Below, in pieces: positions 25,594 through 35,387 of a stretch of DNA of 64,000 nt. Below the pieces are notes generated by a model. The model worked only from the letters and a program-made list of their open reading frames with translations, searched no databases and was not told where the DNA came from. This DNA is from Gammaproteobacteria bacterium (GTDB lineage: Bacteria > Pseudomonadota > Gammaproteobacteria > Pseudomonadales > IMCC2047): contig JAJFKB010000010.1 of assembly GCA_021773395.1 (NCBI GenBank), positions 1 to 64,000 on the forward strand. Direction: 5' to 3'. The position numbers and the translations under genes are program-made. Positions within the stretch are counted from its first letter, which is position 1; each line of letters begins with the position of its first letter.

Positions 25594-27258
25594 TTAAACT
25601 TCCAACGACTTGTATTTTTCGCGTAAATGATTGCGTATTGAAACCGCGCTGAAATTCAACACCGCAATAACCGCCACCAATAAAAAGGCCGTCGCGTAAA
25701 CCAATGGTCGTGCCGCTTCGACGTTGGGGCTTTGGAATCCAACATCGTAAATATGAAAGCCAAGATGCATAAATTTCTGATCCAAATGCAAGTAAGGGTA
25801 ATTCCCATCCAGCGGTAATGACGGCGCCAATTTCACCACACCAACCAGCATCAACGGCGCAACTTCACCCGCCGCGCGTGCTACCGCGAGAATTAATCCT
25901 GTCATCATCGCCGGACTGGACATAGGCAGAACCACTCGCCAAAGGGTTTCAAATTTAGTTGCCCCAAGCGCGAGGCTACCTTCACGTACCGATCGTGGAA
26001 TACGCGCCAACCCTTCCTCTGTTGCAACGATGACAACCGGCACTGTGAGTAACGCTAACGTAATAGATGCCCACATTAGCCCCGGCGTGCCGAAAGTTGG
26101 CGAAGGAAAGGCTTCCGGGAAGAAAATTTTGTCGATCTCCTCACCCAGGAAATAAACAAAAAAGCCCAGGCCAAACACGCCGTAAACAATGGAAGGTACA
26201 CCGGCAAGATTGTTCACAGCAATCCGTACGATTCGGGTAATTAATCCTTGTTTAGCGTACTCCCTTAGATAAACAGCTGCCACCACGCCAAAGGGGGTGA
26301 CAAAGATGGACATCAGGATAACCATTAAAACCGTGCCATAAATAGCCGGAAAAATTCCACCCTCGGTATTAGCTTCCCGCGGATCGTCGGCGACAAATTC
26401 CCACAATTTGGCAAAGTAGAAGCCGATCTTAGCAAACAGCTCCATCGTATTAGGCCGATAAGCACGTACTATCTTACCCAGATTGACTTCCACCTGTTTA
26501 CCATCCGCAGTAACCACCATAATACTATCCCGGGTAAACTCTCCGTAAAGCTTGGTGAGTGCTTCCTGCTGCTGTTGGTAGGTAATTTCCAGCTCGGCCT
26601 TTTGTGCTTCAATATCGGCAACTGTTTGAGGGTCGTTCTGCCCTTTTAGTTCTAACTTGCGCTGCTTTAAGCGCAACCTTTCGAATTGATAATTAACGCT
26701 GCCGATATCGGTTTTTTCAATCCGATAAATATCATCATAGATATCCAGCGCTCTGTCGATTCGATCTTGAAAAGTACCCCAGGCTTTACTACCGGAAGCA
26801 ACCTCTTTACCCGACTCATTAACGCTTAACAGGTAACCATATAAATTACCCCACTCACGGCGTTCTATCGCGACTATTTCATCCGGATAGTGCTCTTTAT
26901 CCAACTTTACCCGCAACACCCAGGCAAAATCCGAACCACTAACATCGCGGTTGCCGAGTTTTAGCAGGTAACGCTCCAGGTATTCAACCCCTTCCGCCAC
27001 TGCCACACCGGAGGATCGAATTTGGCTTGCAGGAACCAGCTCCCGCTCCACCACTTCACCGGCAATGCTCAAACGCGAACCGTCTTGACCGACCAGCTCC
27101 GCCTGAATGATTTCGCTCGGCCAAAAATGATTAAGTCCGCGCACCGCAATTAAGCCAAGCAGACCCAGCACCATAATCAGACAAACCGAAACCGCCCCGG
27201 CATTTAACCACACCCAGGGAGCACCGCTTTTAACCCAACCTTTAAACTCTATTTTCAT
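25594..27258 (-). CDS. pstA: Phosphate ABC transporter permease PstA (long form)
   Basis: The 554-residue permease has one N-terminal membrane segment (about 15-40), then a large periplasmic insert of about 220 residues with a coiled-coil-like Lys/Gln/Glu-rich part, then the six-helix BPD core from about residue 290, including the EAA loop region [20 protein letters not shown]. The long form is common in Pseudomonas-like gammaproteobacteria, against about 296 residues in E. coli. It lies between pstC and pstB. Confidence 0.92.
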   Translation of the reverse strand: MKIEFKGWVKSGAPWVWLNAGAVSVCLIMVLGLLGLIAVRGLNHFWPSEIIQAELVGQDGSRLSIAGEVVERELVPASQIRSSGVAVAEGVEYLERYLLKLGNRDVSGSDFAWVLRVKLDKEHYPDEIVAIERREWGNLYGYLLSVNESGKEVASGSKAWGTFQDRIDRALDIYDDIYRIEKTDIGSVNYQFERLRLKQRKLELKGQNDPQTVADIEAQKAELEITYQQQQEALTKLYGEFTRDSIMVVTADGKQVEVNLGKIVRAYRPNTMELFAKIGFYFAKLWEFVADDPREANTEGGIFPAIYGTVLMVILMSIFVTPFGVVAAVYLREYAKQGLITRIVRIAVNNLAGVPSIVYGVFGLGFFVYFLGEEIDKIFFPEAFPSPTFGTPGLMWASITLALLTVPVVIVATEEGLARIPRSVREGSLALGATKFETLWRVVLPMSSPAMMTGLILAVARAAGEVAPLMLVGVVKLAPSLPLDGNYPYLHLDQKFMHLGFHIYDVGFQSPNVEAARPLVYATAFLLVAVIAVLNFSAVSIRNHLREKYKSLEV

Positions 27259-27296
27259 TTAGCTTCTGTCTTCAAGTAATTAAGCAGCGAATTAGG

Positions 27297-29576
27297 CTAT
27301 AAAGAACCATAGCGTTTACGTAAGCGCTGACGCACTATTTCCGCCATGGTGTTAAATACAAACGTAAAAAGAAATAGCACGAATGCCGCTAAAAACAGCA
27401 CGCGGTAGTGGGTACTGCCCACCTCCGACTCCGGCATTTCCACCGCAATATTCGCCGCTAATGTGCGCATCCCTTCAAAGATATTCCAATCCATTATGGG
27501 TGTATTGCCGGTGGCCATCAATACGATCATGGTTTCACCAACCGCGCGGCCAAAGCCGATCATCACCGCTGAAAATATTCCCGGGCTAGCGGTTAGTAAC
27601 ACCACCCGCACTAAGGTTTGCCAGGGCGTTGCTCCCAGCGCGAGTGATCCATTGGACAGATGCTTAGGTACGCTGAAAATAGCGTCTTCAGTAATGGAAA
27701 AGATCGTAGGAATCACGGCAAAACCCATCGCCAGTCCGACCACCAACGCATTGCGCTGATCGAAGCTGATACCTGCCACATCCCCCAACCAACTACGCAT
27801 ATCCCCGCCAAAAAAAACATCTTCCATGGGTGCACTGGCACTAATACAAACCCAGGCAACGAGCATAATCAGCGGAACCAATAATGCCGCGTACCAGCCC
27901 TCCGGTACCTTTCTGCGCATCGCATTGGGTAGCTGATACCAGATAAAGGACATCAACACTATCGCCAGGGGCGTGAAAATCAGCATGCTAAATATTGCGG
28001 GCAAATGAGTTTCAACAAAGGGTGCTAACCAAAGCCCAGCCAGGAAACCCAAAATCACAGTGGGCAGGGCTTCCATTAGCTCAATCACCGGCTTGACCTT
28101 ACGTCGCATCGCCGGGGCCATGAAATGAGCAGTAAAAATTGCGCCGCAGATCGCCAAGGGCGCGGCCAATAACATTGCGTAGAACGCTGCTTTAATGGTG
28201 CCAAAGGCCAGTGGCGTTATGCTTAATTTTGGCTCAAAGTCATTATTCGCCGCCGAGGATTGCCACACATACTCGGGCTCCTCATAACTTTCGTACCAAA
28301 CCTTTTGCCATAATGCTGACCAGGAGACTTCCGGGTGTTCGTTATCGATATTCCAGATGCCGATTTGGCCCTGATCAGATTCAAACATAAAGGCATTGGC
28401 ACGGGGAGCGATAGCCAAGTGCTGAAACGATGCTTCACTTACCGCTTCAGATAACAAAGAGCGTTGCGCGGTAGAATTGTAAATACCCACTTCGCCTGTT
28501 GCGTTAGCAACTAAGAAGCCTTTACGTCGTTGTTCGGATACCACATGACCAACGGCGGCATTTCCTGTATCAAAACTACGAATCTTTTGTAAAGACCAGC
28601 TGCCAATGTTGTCTTTACTGTCTCGCACCAAAAACCATTGCGAAACAGTACCGCGGGCATCAGCTACCAGCAAGGAAATGCCACCTAACAGAAATTCCAC
28701 CTCCGTTACTGCAACATCTTCCGTAAGTGTTAGCTGGCTATGGAGTTCGACTTCACCCCCACGCAACCGATAAATGTTCAAGCTGTTTTTATCGGTTAAG
28801 GCAAACAACCAGGACTGATCGATATCAAGTGCCAGAGATCGAATATTTCCACTGATCTGCGGCGACCAATTATTCGCCTGTTCGAGCGTAATTTCTTCGC
28901 TCATAAAATCTTCTTCTTTACTGAAACGGGCGATCAGCAATTCTCCCGTACTGTTTGCTCCGGACAGCACTAATTGACTTTCTTGACCGCGAACAGCCAA
29001 CTGCTTTATTGCTTCTACTTCTGTACCCAAAGCTAATGGCTGCTCGCCATAGGGGTATTCAATAACAGGGGTAATTATTCGCTTATCATTTGGGTAGCTA
29101 ACGCGATATTTATGTCGAAAAAGCAGTACAGTACCATCACTAAGGCCATAGGCTAATAATCCAGTCCCCGGCGCATCCTTAGCAATGCTGGTTACTGTCA
29201 CCCCTTGAGGAATAGCTAGCGACACCTGCTTAACCAGCACTCCATTTTCGGCATCAAAAAATATTGCCTGTCCGGTATCGGTGAGGCGCAGGGCAATTTC
29301 TGTCTGTTCTTCCATCGCCAGAAACAGGGTTTTTCCGGCTGAAGCTAGCGGCGTAGCGTAATGCGCGCGATGCTCTATCGAAGCGCCCTTAAACATAGGT
29401 AACACTTCGGATAACAAATAAACAAAAATCAGCAATATCGCGATGATGACACTAATGCCGCCGAACCCGATACCAAGACTGGCCGCCTTATCAATAAAGG
29501 CGCGAACTTTTCGTCGCCGTTTATATTTGGCTTCGTAGAAGTCGATGCGTGTTGATTCTGTTATTGCGTCGCCCAT
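27297..29576 (-). CDS. pstC: Phosphate ABC transporter permease PstC (long form)
   Basis: The 759-residue protein has an N-terminal membrane segment (about 33-58), a periplasmic domain of about 400 residues with WD-like beta repeats (for example SLALDIDQSWLFALTDKNSLNIYRL), and a C-terminal permease core with the EAA loop [20 protein letters not shown]. It forms the channel with PstA. GAGGAAAGGC precedes the start. The start is separated from pstS by 345 bases that contain element B, so pstS and pstCAB-phoU may be expressed to different levels. Confidence 0.92.
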   Translation of the reverse strand: MGDAITESTRIDFYEAKYKRRRKVRAFIDKAASLGIGFGGISVIIAILLIFVYLLSEVLPMFKGASIEHRAHYATPLASAGKTLFLAMEEQTEIALRLTDTGQAIFFDAENGVLVKQVSLAIPQGVTVTSIAKDAPGTGLLAYGLSDGTVLLFRHKYRVSYPNDKRIITPVIEYPYGEQPLALGTEVEAIKQLAVRGQESQLVLSGANSTGELLIARFSKEEDFMSEEITLEQANNWSPQISGNIRSLALDIDQSWLFALTDKNSLNIYRLRGGEVELHSQLTLTEDVAVTEVEFLLGGISLLVADARGTVSQWFLVRDSKDNIGSWSLQKIRSFDTGNAAVGHVVSEQRRKGFLVANATGEVGIYNSTAQRSLLSEAVSEASFQHLAIAPRANAFMFESDQGQIGIWNIDNEHPEVSWSALWQKVWYESYEEPEYVWQSSAANNDFEPKLSITPLAFGTIKAAFYAMLLAAPLAICGAIFTAHFMAPAMRRKVKPVIELMEALPTVILGFLAGLWLAPFVETHLPAIFSMLIFTPLAIVLMSFIWYQLPNAMRRKVPEGWYAALLVPLIMLVAWVCISASAPMEDVFFGGDMRSWLGDVAGISFDQRNALVVGLAMGFAVIPTIFSITEDAIFSVPKHLSNGSLALGATPWQTLVRVVLLTASPGIFSAVMIGFGRAVGETMIVLMATGNTPIMDWNIFEGMRTLAANIAVEMPESEVGSTHYRVLFLAAFVLFLFTFVFNTMAEIVRQRLRKRYGSL

Positions 29577-29589
29577 GCCTTTCCTCTTA

Positions 29590-29854
29590 GGGACTGTTTA
29601 CACTAATTGAGATAGAGCTGCCGATGGCTATTTTTCTATCTGGCAAGGCGTAATGAGCGCCGTGTAGCCAGCTACACAAGCGATTTACAACGCAGTCAGG
29701 TGAAAAAATCGTCTCGGCCCTTCGGGTTACGCCGGAAAAAGCGCCATACTTCGTTATTCGTCGTTCGTTTGGAATAACCAAACGTCTCTCCTCTTGCCTT
29801 GCCTGCCGCTTTTTCAGGTGCAACAGCACTTTCCCAATTAGTGTGAACAGCCCC
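29590..29854. repeat. MITE-like noncoding element B inside the pst operon
   Basis: Terminal arms at 29590-29613 and 29831-29854 are inverted copies matching at about 20 of 24 bases, with core CACTAATTG. The roughly 265-base element has no credible gene and lies between pstS and pstC. Its arms differ from those of elements A, C and D, so it is a separate family. Transcription through it would form a long stem. Confidence 0.6.
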
Positions 29855-29855
29855 A

Positions 29856-29912
29856 GCGCCCATCTAAATAGGGCGCCTGTTTTATACTTGATCAGAGCTT
29901 AATTGTTAAGCT
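29856..29912. terminator. Two hairpins downstream of pstS
   Basis: AGCTTAA-TTG-TTAAGCT (29896-29912) lies ten bases past the pstS stop, and GCGCCC/GGGCGC (29856-29876) follows. On the pstS strand neither has a clear T-run. Such hairpins commonly stabilise the pstS message and reduce read-through to pstC. Their function here is inferred. Confidence 0.45.
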
Positions 29913-29921
29913 AATCACTCG

Positions 29922-30908
29922 TTACAACCCTAACTTAACCAAAGTCTTTTCCGCAACCTTGGCAGGCAGAGGAATGTAACCGTCTTTTACTACAACTTCC
30001 TGTCCCTGCTTTGCCAATACCAGTTTAATAAATTCTCGCACCAGCGGAGACAAATCCTGGTTAGGCGCTTTATTGATATAAACGTAGAGAAAGCGCGAAA
30101 GTGGGTAAGCGCCAGATACCGCATTATCCGGTGTTGCAGCTACATATTGGCCGCCAGCTTTTTTGGTCAGAGGCACTGCTCGAACGCTGGATGTTTTATA
30201 ACCGATACCGGAATAACCAATACCATTGATCGATGCGCTGACGGATTGCACTACGGATGCAGAGCCAGGCTGCTCGTTCACGTTACTTTTGTAATCGCCT
30301 TTACAGAGCGCCTTCTTTTTAAAGTAGCCATAGGTTCCGGATACTGAGTTACGGCCATAAAGCTGAATATCACGTTTTTCCCATGCGCCGCGCATGCCCA
30401 AATCACCCCAAGAGGCGATATCATTGTCGCGACCGCATTTACGGTTGGATGAAAATACCGCATCCACATCCTGGATACTCATGCCTTTAATAGGGTTGTC
30501 TTTGTGTACATAAACCGCCAAGGCATCAATTGCCACGGGAATGGCGGTTGGCTGATAACCGAATTTCTTTTCAAAGGCTTCAAGTTCTTTGTCTTTCATC
30601 TTGCGGCTCATCGGCCCCATGTTTGAAGTGCCTTCAGTTAGAGCTGGAGGCGCGGTAGAAGAACCCGCAGCCTGAACCTGAATATTAACATTTGGATACA
30701 GCCGCTTGAACTCTTCTGTCCAGAGTGTCATCAGGTTAGCCAACGTGTCCGACCCAACTGAGGATAAGTTTCCGGATACACCACTGGATTTTTTGTACAC
30801 CGCCAAATCAGCGTCAACTTTCGACCCGGCCCAACTAGTTACCGACAACATTATCATGCTTACAACAAGCACTGCGGCAGATGTAATACGAGCATATGCA
30901 GCTTTCAT
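29922..30908 (-). CDS. pstS: Periplasmic phosphate-binding protein PstS
   Basis: The 328-residue protein begins with a signal peptide (hydrophobic core about 10-24, cleavage near SWA-GSK). The mature part has phosphate-ligand motifs of the family: [10 protein letters not shown] near 52, [17 protein letters not shown] near 83-99, and [12 protein letters not shown] near 185. It delivers phosphate to PstCA. It is preceded by a Pho box at 30979-30996 and is the first gene of the operon. Confidence 0.95.
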   Translation of the reverse strand: MKAAYARITSAAVLVVSMIMLSVTSWAGSKVDADLAVYKKSSGVSGNLSSVGSDTLANLMTLWTEEFKRLYPNVNIQVQAAGSSTAPPALTEGTSNMGPMSRKMKDKELEAFEKKFGYQPTAIPVAIDALAVYVHKDNPIKGMSIQDVDAVFSSNRKCGRDNDIASWGDLGMRGAWEKRDIQLYGRNSVSGTYGYFKKKALCKGDYKSNVNEQPGSASVVQSVSASINGIGYSGIGYKTSSVRAVPLTKKAGGQYVAATPDNAVSGAYPLSRFLYVYINKAPNQDLSPLVREFIKLVLAKQGQEVVVKDGYIPLPAKVAEKTLVKLGL

Positions 30909-30978
30909 TTAAGTATTCTCCTAAACAAAGTAAAACCAATAAAGGTAATCTGGTGTGAACGCACTATAGGAGATCTTT

Positions 30979-30996
30979 GTGACAGAAATATGACAT
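30979..30996 (-). promoter_or_regulatory. Pho box of pstS
   Basis: Read on the minus strand, ATGTCATATTTCTGTCAC matches the PhoB consensus of two TGTCA repeats separated by six AT-rich bases. It lies about 70 bases upstream of the pstS start, the usual distance. The operon should be induced by PhoB under phosphate starvation. No phoB or phoR lies in the window. Confidence 0.85.
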
Positions 30997-31127
30997 CTTA
31001 TAATTACTGTTAAACCGCCCCGCAGCAAGCAGCGGAAAATTGTAGCTGCAGGGAATTAACCCGCAGAGACTAAACCCTATTGAAAATATTTTTGTGACCG
31101 ATATGAGTAGGTAAAAAATTATTTTAA

Positions 31128-31145
31128 TTGTCATATAAATGCAAC
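31128..31145 (+). promoter_or_regulatory. Weak Pho-box-like site before the porin gene
   Basis: TTGTCATATAAATGCAAC keeps a good first half (TGTCAT) and a degenerate second half. It lies about 65 bases upstream of the porin start and fits joint PhoB control of the divergent pstS and porin genes. Apart from the two sites, the 303-base gap shows nothing else. Confidence 0.45.
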
Positions 31146-31211
31146 ATTTCATACGCACAATAAGCGCGTTTTCAATAATCAAACGTACTTACAAGCGATC
31201 GAGGGAAAACC

Positions 31212-32423
31212 ATGAAAGCAAAGCTAATTTCACTGGCCGTCGCCACCGCATTCACTGCACAGGCAAATGCTGGAACAGTCACCAGCGATGGGGCGGACAT
31301 TATTATCAAAACCAAAGGCGGCTTCGAAGCTAAAACCGCAGATGGAGACTACTCTTTTAAAATCGGCGGGCGCATGCAGCTGGATTACAATAGCTACGAC
31401 GGCGTAATCAATAAAGAAGAAGGAGAAACCGGTAGCGACCTGTTTTTCCGTCGTGCCCGCATCGAGATAAAAGGCAAAGTTAAAGATTGGGGTTATGTAG
31501 CTTCCTATAACTTAACTGACAGCGGCTCGATCGACCAGCTGAACACCACCTATCTGGGATGGGGCAAAACAGCATTATTAACTTTCGGCCAACAGAAGGA
31601 GAATTTCGGCCTGGAAGACACTGGCAGCTCTAAATGGACTACCGGCATGGAACGCTCTCTGCCGGCCAGTGCTTTTGATACAGGTAACACCGTGGGCATT
31701 AAGCTACACGGCGCTACTGACTTGATTACCTATAATCTGGGTGTATTCAAATCAGCCATCGATTCCGATGATAACTCTCTGGATACCGCAGTAACCGGCC
31801 GTTTTGTGGTTCGACCGATTAATTCCGACGGTGTATTGGTTCACTTAGGCGCAGGTTATACCATGCGTGACGGCGAATTTGATGAAATCGGTGCACGCCT
31901 TGGGGTTCGCGGTGGCGAAAACAAAACCGCGAACAAGGTAAAGGCTGAATACAACTCCGGCTTTACAGGCGATGAAATGAGCGCCTGGAATTTGGAAGCC
32001 GCGGCTAACCTAGGCCCAGTGCACCTGATGGCAGAATATTTTGATGGTGAGATCTCCGGAGCTTCCGGGACACCAGACCTGGAAGCAGACGGCTACTACC
32101 TTCAAGCCGGTTGGATTGTGACCGGTGAAAACCGTAGCTACAAAAACGGCATTGCCGCATTCGATAAAGTCAAACCAAAAGGTAAAGGCGGCGCATGGGA
32201 AGTTTTTGCCCGCTATGATTCTTTGGATGTTACAGGTGGTGATGCCAGCCCACTGGTTGACTTCACCGGAGAAGAAGCGCAAACCTTAACCCTTGGTGTT
32301 AATTGGTATGTATCTCCTGCAGTGAAAATTGCACTGAACTATGTGCATGCCGAAACAGAGGTTAAGAAAAGTGGCGAAGACGACGGTGACGCTTTAACCG
32401 CACGTCTACAGATCGCTTACTAA
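31212..32423 (+). CDS. Phosphate-selective porin (OprP/OprO family)
   Basis: The 403-residue outer-membrane protein starts with a signal peptide (cleavage near ANA-GTV at about 20). It continues with amphipathic beta strands such as YSFKIGGRMQLDYNSYDG and RRARIEIKGKVKDWGY that typify the OprP/OprO family. The last residues, ARLQIAY, end with an aromatic residue as expected for a C-terminal beta-barrel strand. GAGGGA precedes the ATG. It is divergent from pstS, a Pho-like box lies in between, and a terminator follows, so uptake of phosphate or polyphosphate across the outer membrane is likely. Confidence 0.88.
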   Translation: MKAKLISLAVATAFTAQANAGTVTSDGADIIIKTKGGFEAKTADGDYSFKIGGRMQLDYNSYDGVINKEEGETGSDLFFRRARIEIKGKVKDWGYVASYNLTDSGSIDQLNTTYLGWGKTALLTFGQQKENFGLEDTGSSKWTTGMERSLPASAFDTGNTVGIKLHGATDLITYNLGVFKSAIDSDDNSLDTAVTGRFVVRPINSDGVLVHLGAGYTMRDGEFDEIGARLGVRGGENKTANKVKAEYNSGFTGDEMSAWNLEAAANLGPVHLMAEYFDGEISGASGTPDLEADGYYLQAGWIVTGENRSYKNGIAAFDKVKPKGKGGAWEVFARYDSLDVTGGDASPLVDFTGEEAQTLTLGVNWYVSPAVKIALNYVHAETEVKKSGEDDGDALTARLQIAY

Positions 32424-32472
32424 CTAATTAAGAATTTTTCTCCCCCCTTTCTTCGCACGCGAAGAAAACTTA

Positions 32473-32499
32473 AGCCTCGCCCGGTGCGGGGCTTTTTTT
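32473..32499 (+). terminator. Intrinsic terminator of the porin gene
   Basis: AGCCTCGC and GCGGGGCT pair around a short loop and are followed by TTTTTTT. It lies 50 bases past the porin stop. Confidence 0.85.
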
Positions 32500-32504
32500 A
32501 TTGT

Positions 32505-32685
32505 CTTGAGACCTTTGTAAAATGTAGCGAGCGAGGGCAAGACAAGGCGAAAAAGCGGACAACTGCATGGATGCAGGAGTTAGAGCGACGCAGGAAGCCA
32601 AAGCCGAGTTTATACTTATAAATGAGCACTTTGAGCCGGTTTTTAACGCTGTATTGCCTAGCGTAGTCGTTATGCAAAGGTCTCG
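32505..32685. repeat. MITE-like noncoding element C
   Basis: The ends carry the 10-base inverted core GAGACCTTTG (32508-32517) and CAAAGGTCTC (32675-32684). The interior shares GAGTTTATAC, then TATAAATGAGCA, then TTTGAG with element D, which shows common origin. No gene is present. It fills the gap between the porin terminator and the next gene. Confidence 0.6.
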
Positions 32686-32778
32686 TCTTTTAATTATTCG
32701 GTACATAAGGTGTACCCAGTAGATTTACCTGATTTATTTGGGTTAAAGTAGCAACCCTGTTCCGAAGGCCTTTGACTT

Positions 32779-33168
32779 ATGCACAAGCCCATTTATCTGC
32801 TTTCATTTATCATCCTGCTTGGCAGCCATCTATGTCAGGCGGACACACGTCGCTACCAAACCTTACCTGCAGAACAGAGAACAATGTCTCAGCAGATAGA
32901 AATTCCGTTGATAGAAGTCGACCCGGATAGCGGCGATATGAAAGTTTACCTAAGGCCTCAAACACAGGATACGGAAACACTGATAACCTCAGCTAACTAT
33001 CAACCCAACGCCAAGGATAAAGATATTGGTGTACATCAGGCTATCGTTAAACTTCATCATCAAATGGCGGCACATTGCCCTCAGGGTTGGTTAAAATTAA
33101 ACGAGTGGGCCATTCCCGGTGATCTAGAGGTCACTCTGCACTACTCCTTCACCTGTCTTGATCGATAA
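32779..33168 (+). CDS. Exported small protein, function unknown
   Basis: The 129-residue protein has a signal peptide (hydrophobic about 5-17, cleavage near CQA-DTR). The mature part contains two cysteines (CPQGW and FTCLDR near the end) that could form a disulfide in the periplasm. I do not recognise a family. It precedes the AEC transporter by 18 bases and may be co-transcribed with it. Confidence 0.6.
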   Translation: MHKPIYLLSFIILLGSHLCQADTRRYQTLPAEQRTMSQQIEIPLIEVDPDSGDMKVYLRPQTQDTETLITSANYQPNAKDKDIGVHQAIVKLHHQMAAHCPQGWLKLNEWAIPGDLEVTLHYSFTCLDR

Positions 33169-33186
33169 AATTGGGCACACCCCCTA

Positions 33187-34080
33187 ATGATTTCTGATAT
33201 CTTCGCAATTATTGCGCCTATCGTGGTTTGTGCCGCGATTGGTTATGGCTGGGCGCGAACCAAACTGCATTATGATGCGGAATTTGTCACCCGCATGGTA
33301 ATGAATATCGGTATGCCCTGCCTAGTTCTCAGCAGCATGAATAAGGTGGATCCGGATCCCGGTACGTTACTGCAAATTCTAGCCGTTTCGCTCTTTATTC
33401 TATTTACCATGTTGGTGGTTAGCTATCCCATCATTAAGCTGTGCAAACACGAAGCGCCGGTTTACCTACCACCTCTGTTATTTCCCAATAACGCATTCAT
33501 GGGTTTTCCACTTTGCTATTTTGCCTTTGGGGATGAGGGGTTAGCGCTTGCTATCGGTTTTTACCTGGTAACCCTGGTTATCAATTTTAGCTTCGGCATT
33601 ATACTGGTGAGCCAAAGCAGTGAAGGTATTTTTGTTCGCTTAAAAGATCTTGCACGACAGCCGGTAGTTTGGGCTGCACTATTGGCAGTTCCAATGGTTA
33701 TTTTCGATTGGACCTTACCTGATTGGCTGGCGAATTCTACCGAGCTTTTGGGAAACATGAGTGTTCCGTTAATGCTGGTCACTCTGGGGGTGTCCTTGGC
33801 AAGCCTGCAACTAGGCACCTGGCAACGTAATTTTTGGTACGGTTTGCTGCGTGTATTGGGAGGCTTTGCTATCGGTATTGCCGCTGTTTATCTGTTTAAC
33901 CTGGAGGGGATATTAAGAGGCGTAACCATTATCCAAGCCGCGATGCCCGCCGCCATTTTTAATTATTTGCTGGCATTAAAATATCAACGCAGTCCAAACG
34001 AAGTGGCTAGCCTGGTAGTTATTTCAACCCTACTAACTTTTCTTCTATCTCCACTGCTTATTTCCTTTGCGCTCCCGTAG
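33187..34080 (+). CDS. AEC (auxin efflux carrier) family transporter
   Basis: The 297-residue integral membrane protein has about ten hydrophobic segments in two five-helix halves, with the family signature of a Gly/Pro-containing crossing near NIGMPCLVLSSM (about 38-49) and NYLLALKYQRSPNEVASLVVIST near the end. AEC proteins export organic acids or malonate-like solutes. The substrate is not readable here. It is convergent with kynU, whose stop is eight bases away. Confidence 0.8.
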   Translation: MISDIFAIIAPIVVCAAIGYGWARTKLHYDAEFVTRMVMNIGMPCLVLSSMNKVDPDPGTLLQILAVSLFILFTMLVVSYPIIKLCKHEAPVYLPPLLFPNNAFMGFPLCYFAFGDEGLALAIGFYLVTLVINFSFGIILVSQSSEGIFVRLKDLARQPVVWAALLAVPMVIFDWTLPDWLANSTELLGNMSVPLMLVTLGVSLASLQLGTWQRNFWYGLLRVLGGFAIGIAAVYLFNLEGILRGVTIIQAAMPAAIFNYLLALKYQRSPNEVASLVVISTLLTFLLSPLLISFALP

Positions 34081-34088
34081 GAAACGGT

Positions 34089-35330
34089 TTAAGTAACCGC
34101 AGAAGTAGGCGAACTCGGCTGTTGTTGCCAGCTCTCTGTCGCAAGGATTTCTGTCAAAATCGCGACCGCATCCCACACATCCTGATATTTCTGGTACAGC
34201 GGAGTAATACCAAACCGCACTACATCAGGCGCACGAAAATCGCAGATAACGTTCTTGGCAATCAGCGCCTGTACAATGGCGTAACCCTCTGCATGCTGGA
34301 AAGAAACCTGACTACCCCGCTTGGCACTTTCTTTGGGTGATAACAACGTTACCCCATATTCTTTGCACTGCTGCTCGGCCAAAGCAATAAACAAATCACC
34401 CATCTGGCGTGACTTGATTTCTACCTGCGCCATATCAACAGTAGTAAACAGGTCAACGGCCTGTTCCAGACAGGTCATGGCGATCACCGGGTGAGTGCCG
34501 CAAAGCATCCGCGTAATACCTTCGGCTGGCTCGTAGTCGGGCGACATGGCAAAGGGATTGGCGTGGCCTTTCCAACCGGTTAGCGGTTGTTGAATCTCAG
34601 ACTGCCAGCGTTTCGCGACATAAAGATACGCAGGCGCACCAGGCCCACCGTTTAGAAATTTATAACCGCAGCCCACCGCAAAATCCGCTCCGATCCCACT
34701 CAAGTCGACCTGATGTGCACCGCAGGAATGGGATAAATCCCAAAGCATCATCGCGCCACGCTTTTGCGCCTCTGCTGTCACCGCCGCCATATCAAACAAC
34801 TCTCCCGTTTTGTAATTGACCGGAGATAACACCAGCAGCGCCGTTTGCTCGTCAATTGCATCAATAATTTGATCCGACTCCACCATTTTCAGTTCTGCTC
34901 GGTCCGGCAGAGTGTTGCTCACTCCCTGCAAAACATAAATGTCAGTGGGGAAAATATCGCTTGTGGTAATTATTTTGCGGCGCTCGGGTTTAAGGTCTAA
35001 CGCGGCTATCGCTAATTTGTAAATATTTACCGAGGTGGTGTCGCTGACAATCACCTCATCTGCGGCGGCGCCAATCAAAGAAGCTATTTTTGCCCCGACA
35101 CGCTGGGGCATTTGATACCAACCCTGAGTTACCCAGCCACGGACAATCTGTTGCCCCCATTCCTGTTCAGCAAAATCCTGTAGTCGCTGCGTCATACCTC
35201 GCGGCATCGCTCCGAGAGAGTTGCCGTTAAAATAGAGGATGCTCTCAGGTAGAGAAAACTCTTGCCTTAGCGGTGCCAGGGAATCCTGCTTATCCAGTTG
35301 TTCAAAATATTGTTTTGTTATGTTCGACAT
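34089..35330 (-). CDS. kynU: Kynureninase
   Basis: The 413-residue PLP enzyme of fold type I has SDTTSVNIYKLAIAAL (phosphate-binding region near 95-110), SHSCGAHQVDL near 200 and the Schiff-base lysine in GCGYKFLNGGPGAP near 225. It cleaves kynurenine or 3-hydroxykynurenine to (hydroxy)anthranilate and alanine. The length is normal for the family. A possible remnant repeat end (35336-35353) sits directly upstream. No kynA or amidase is adjacent; the cyclase-family hydrolase at 46243 is a distant candidate formamidase. Confidence 0.88.
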   Translation of the reverse strand: MSNITKQYFEQLDKQDSLAPLRQEFSLPESILYFNGNSLGAMPRGMTQRLQDFAEQEWGQQIVRGWVTQGWYQMPQRVGAKIASLIGAAADEVIVSDTTSVNIYKLAIAALDLKPERRKIITTSDIFPTDIYVLQGVSNTLPDRAELKMVESDQIIDAIDEQTALLVLSPVNYKTGELFDMAAVTAEAQKRGAMMLWDLSHSCGAHQVDLSGIGADFAVGCGYKFLNGGPGAPAYLYVAKRWQSEIQQPLTGWKGHANPFAMSPDYEPAEGITRMLCGTHPVIAMTCLEQAVDLFTTVDMAQVEIKSRQMGDLFIALAEQQCKEYGVTLLSPKESAKRGSQVSFQHAEGYAIVQALIAKNVICDFRAPDVVRFGITPLYQKYQDVWDAVAILTEILATESWQQQPSSPTSAVT

Positions 35331-35335
35331 ATACC

Positions 35336-35353
35336 AGGGCCTGTTGAAAAACT
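35336..35353. repeat. Possible solo end of an inverted-repeat element
   Basis: The 18 bases contain GGGCCTGTTGAAAAAC, resembling the terminal arm of element D (GGGAACCTGTGAAAAAC). No partner arm was found before the next gene, so it may be a remnant or a chance match. Confidence 0.25.
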
Positions 35354-35387
35354 ATTACGCTCGCGCCGGATAGGCAAAAATAGGCTA

